Shown here: in pieces, positions 5,555-6,515 of the stretch | Numbering within the stretch: position 1 is the first letter of the stretch | How the letters are laid out: each line of letters opens with the position of its first letter | DNA from: Verrucomicrobiota bacterium | GTDB lineage: Bacteria; Verrucomicrobiota; Verrucomicrobiia; Limisphaerales; AV2 | Length of the DNA: 6,515 bases | Direction of reading: 5' to 3' | Assembly (NCBI GenBank): GCA_003219675.1 | Contig: QHPW01000445.1 | Location: 1 to 6,515 of the forward strand | Program-made: the position numbers and the translations under genes | The notes under the pieces: generated by a model | What the model was told of the DNA's origin: nothing | Seen by the model: the letters and a program-made list of their open reading frames with translations, nothing else | Database searches by the model: none

Positions 5555-5680
5555 CCCATGAACCTGACTTTGGTAGGGACATCGCGCTGCGATGTCCCCG
5601 CCCGCGAAGCAGCGGGCGGCATCAGTGCGCCGCTGAGCGCGGCGCGGACGGCGCAGCGCGCCGTCCCTACCAGGTTCAGG
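5555..5680. repeat. Array unit 2: four-hairpin TGGTAGGGAC element within CATGAACC ends
   Basis: CCCATGAACC (5555-5564) stands left and GGTTCAGG (5673-5680, a degenerate partner) right. Just inside are perfect 10-bp inverted repeats TGGTAGGGAC (5571-5580) and GTCCCTACCA (5663-5672). Four consecutive hairpins fill the core: 10 bp (5576-5585 with 5589-5598), 8 bp (5598-5605 with 5612-5619), 7 bp (5627-5633 with 5639-5645) and 9 bp (5646-5654 with 5658-5666). This looks like one palindromic repeat inserted in, or forming the core of, another. Confidence 0.8.
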
Positions 5681-5711
5681 GTCCAAAGCGCGAAAATTTC
5701 GTGGAAGTCTT

Positions 5712-5772
5712 CCCATGAACCGGAAAGTGGCTCGCCTGCACTGCAACGAGTTGCGCAATTCAGGTTCATGGG
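5712..5772. repeat. Array unit 3: short CATGAACC-bounded hairpin
   Basis: Perfect 10-bp inverted ends, CCCATGAACC (5712-5721) and GGTTCATGGG (5763-5772), bound a 41-bp core. The core folds around GCAAC-GA-GTTGC (5743-5747 with 5750-5754), with an outer CCTG/CAGG pairing. At 61 bp it is the smallest unit and the clearest view of the shared ends. Confidence 0.75.
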
Positions 5773-5805
5773 CCGTGAGCAGGTCCGAAAGGAACACGGA
5801 GCTTT

Positions 5806-5892
5806 CCATGAACCGTGGTGGGCGAGACTCCGTCGAGCCCTAATTTCTGTAGCTGGGAGATCAGGGCTCGACGGAGTCTCGCCCGACCGGTT
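5806..5892. repeat. Array unit 4: 22-bp perfect inverted repeat behind a CATGAACC end
   Basis: CCATGAACC (5806-5814) is followed by a perfect 22-bp inverted repeat (5820-5841 with 5863-5884) beginning GGGCGAGACTCCG, with a 21-nt loop. The expected right end is reduced to ACCGGTT (5886-5892), so it is degenerate or truncated. The long perfect stem suggests a recent copy. Confidence 0.8.
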
Positions 5893-5939
5893 AACTGATC
5901 CTGACGTAAACCCGTGTCGATGACCCCGGAACAAGGAAC

Positions 5940-6362
5940 ATGAAAATTGGTTCGCCCCTGCCGCACAAGAAGGCCCGGATCGAGATCATCCCGCTGATCG
6001 ACATCATGTTCTTCCTGCTCGCCTCGTTCATGATGGCCAGCCTCACCATGATCAAGCTGCAATCCATCAAAATGGACCTGCCCACCGCCACCGCCGCCTC
6101 GCGCGATTTCAAGCCGGACATCCTGAACATCTCCGTGGACAAACTGGGCGACGTCTATGTGGGAACCACTCAGGTGAACCTGGTGCAATTGGAAACTATT
6201 TTGTCCAACAGGTTCAAGATCAACACCAACGTCCCGGTGTATATCAGCGGCGACAAAGACGCCACGCACGGCGCGGTCATCCGCGTGCTGGACATCGTCC
6301 GGCGCGAAGGCATTCAGAAAGTGTCCTTTGCCATCACCCCGGCGCCCGCCGACAAGAAATAA
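5940..6362 (+). CDS. exbD: ExbD/TolR family biopolymer transport protein
   Basis: Partner of ExbB; its single membrane segment lines the proton channel and its periplasmic domain transmits energy to TonB. The 140-residue protein starts with a short basic tail (HKKARIEI), then one membrane segment about 17-38 (IPLIDIMFFLLASFMMASLTMI) carrying Asp21, the position of the essential ExbD Asp (Asp25 in E. coli). Residues 40-140 form the periplasmic domain, with LNISVDKLGDVYV, VPVYISGDKDATHGAVIRVLDIVRREGIQKVSFAI as family hallmarks. The ATG at 5940 follows CGGAACAAGGAAC, the only reasonable Shine-Dalgarno-like stretch in this window. It lies 571 bp after exbB beyond the repeat array, so it may depend on read-through or on a promoter I could not identify. 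No clear terminator follows. Confidence 0.92.
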   Translation: MKIGSPLPHKKARIEIIPLIDIMFFLLASFMMASLTMIKLQSIKMDLPTATAASRDFKPDILNISVDKLGDVYVGTTQVNLVQLETILSNRFKINTNVPVYISGDKDATHGAVIRVLDIVRREGIQKVSFAITPAPADKK

Positions 6363-6390
6363 AACGTTTTAACGGTTCAACGTTCTCCGC

Positions 6391-6515
6391 TCATTTCTTC
6401 TCGGTGCCTTTGGCCCCTTTGGCGGCTTCTTCCTGCAATTTTTCGAACTGTTTGACCAGGTCGTTGTATTGTTCAACCACCTTGTTGTACTTCTCGACCG
6501 TCGCGTTGCGGTCGG
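6391..6515 (-). CDS. C-terminal end of an unrecognised Lys/Glu-rich protein (5' end beyond window)
   Basis: The minus strand shows 40 codons before a TGA (stop at 6393-6391): DRNATVEKYNKVVEQYNDLV then KQFEKLQEEAAKGAKGTEKK. Hydrophobic residues recur at heptad-like spacing (V, Y, V, Y, L, F, L), suggesting a coiled coil ending in a basic tail. There is no domain I recognise. Codon use is GC-rich at third positions like the neighbours, which supports a real gene. It converges on exbD with 28 bp between the stops; that gap has only a short AAAACGTTTT palindrome and no strong terminator. Confidence 0.6.
   Translation of the reverse strand, partial: DRNATVEKYNKVVEQYNDLVKQFEKLQEEAAKGAKGTEKK

Larger units (their letters stand above)
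5425..5892. repeat. Modular repeat array between exbB and exbD
   Basis: Four units with unrelated cores share CATGAACC starts and three have GGTTCATG-like ends. They are separated by spacers of similar length (35, 31 and 33 bp). The spacers share a GTCCAA/GTCCGAA word (5530, 5681, 5783), and the bases just before CATGAACC in units 3 and 4 are similar. The array fills most of the 571 bp between exbB and exbD. It contains no credible gene; long open frames across it are translated repeats. A fifth related unit lies at 4551-4625. Confidence 0.65.

Noticed and set aside
5425..5892. CRISPR array (regular repeats with spacers of about 31-35 bp)
   Set aside because: The spacing is suggestive, but unit lengths vary from 61 to 126 bp, cores differ, the repeated word is only 8-10 bp and inverted, and no cas gene is present.
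5393..5934. Several overlapping frames of 130-176 codons on both strands between exbB and exbD
   Set aside because: They are translations of the palindromic repeats; similar peptides appear on both strands because the units are inverted repeats.
5920..5943. Seven-codon frame MTPEQGT whose stop overlaps the exbD ATG (ATGA)
   Set aside because: Could couple translation to exbD, but it is too short to judge and has no ribosome binding site of its own.
6361..6370. AAAACGTTTT palindrome as a bidirectional terminator for exbD and the converging gene
   Set aside because: The stem is short and AT-rich and overlaps the exbD stop; it lacks the GC-rich stem and T run of an intrinsic terminator.

Overview
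The window looks like part of a high-GC Gram-negative bacterial chromosome, most likely from Verrucomicrobiota (Limisphaerales/Pedosphaera-like). It encodes a periplasmic SurA-type chaperone and a TonB-ExbB-ExbD system, so the cell has an outer membrane. Shine-Dalgarno sequences are mostly weak or absent. The gaps hold palindromic repeats (the ACAGGC/GCCTGT family, the TGGTAGGGAC/GTCCCTACCA family, the GGGCGAGACTCCG family and a CCCTCACCC/CTCTCCCCC family) of a kind I associate with this phylum. The assignment rests on memory of such families, not on a search.

Left block (1-2049, minus strand). A SurA/PpiC-type peptidyl-prolyl isomerase gene (2006-1008) is followed after 68 bp by pdxA (939 to beyond the left edge), the surA-pdxA order known from Proteobacteria. 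A good sigma70-type promoter lies immediately before surA and predicts an almost leaderless mRNA. PdxA appears to lack a short internal segment present in E. coli PdxA.

Middle block (2050-3446, plus strand). Between the divergent surA and aroF promoters sits a MITE/REP-like double hairpin bounded by 8-bp inverted ends. On the aroF side there is a promoter, a 25-codon leader peptide that begins at or near the predicted transcript start and contains Phe-Phe-Tyr codons, and a 9-bp GC-rich hairpin followed by seven T. The type I-beta DAHP synthase gene starts 32 bp after the T run. This is the architecture of a translation-sensing attenuator controlling the first step of aromatic amino acid synthesis. 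The enzyme has Gln where Thermotoga DAHP synthase has a metal-binding His.

Right block (3447-6362, plus strand). tonB, exbB and exbD follow in order and would form one inner-membrane energy-transducing complex driving TonB-dependent outer-membrane transport. The genes are separated by unusually large, repeat-filled gaps: 262 bp with a hairpin/G-quadruplex element between tonB and exbB, and 571 bp with four repeat units between exbB and exbD. These units have different hairpin cores but share the same end, CATGAACC, often inverted at the other end as GGTTCATG. They look like a modular repeat family.

Right edge (6391-6515, minus strand). The C-terminal end of an unrecognised Lys/Glu-rich, coiled-coil-like protein converges on exbD.
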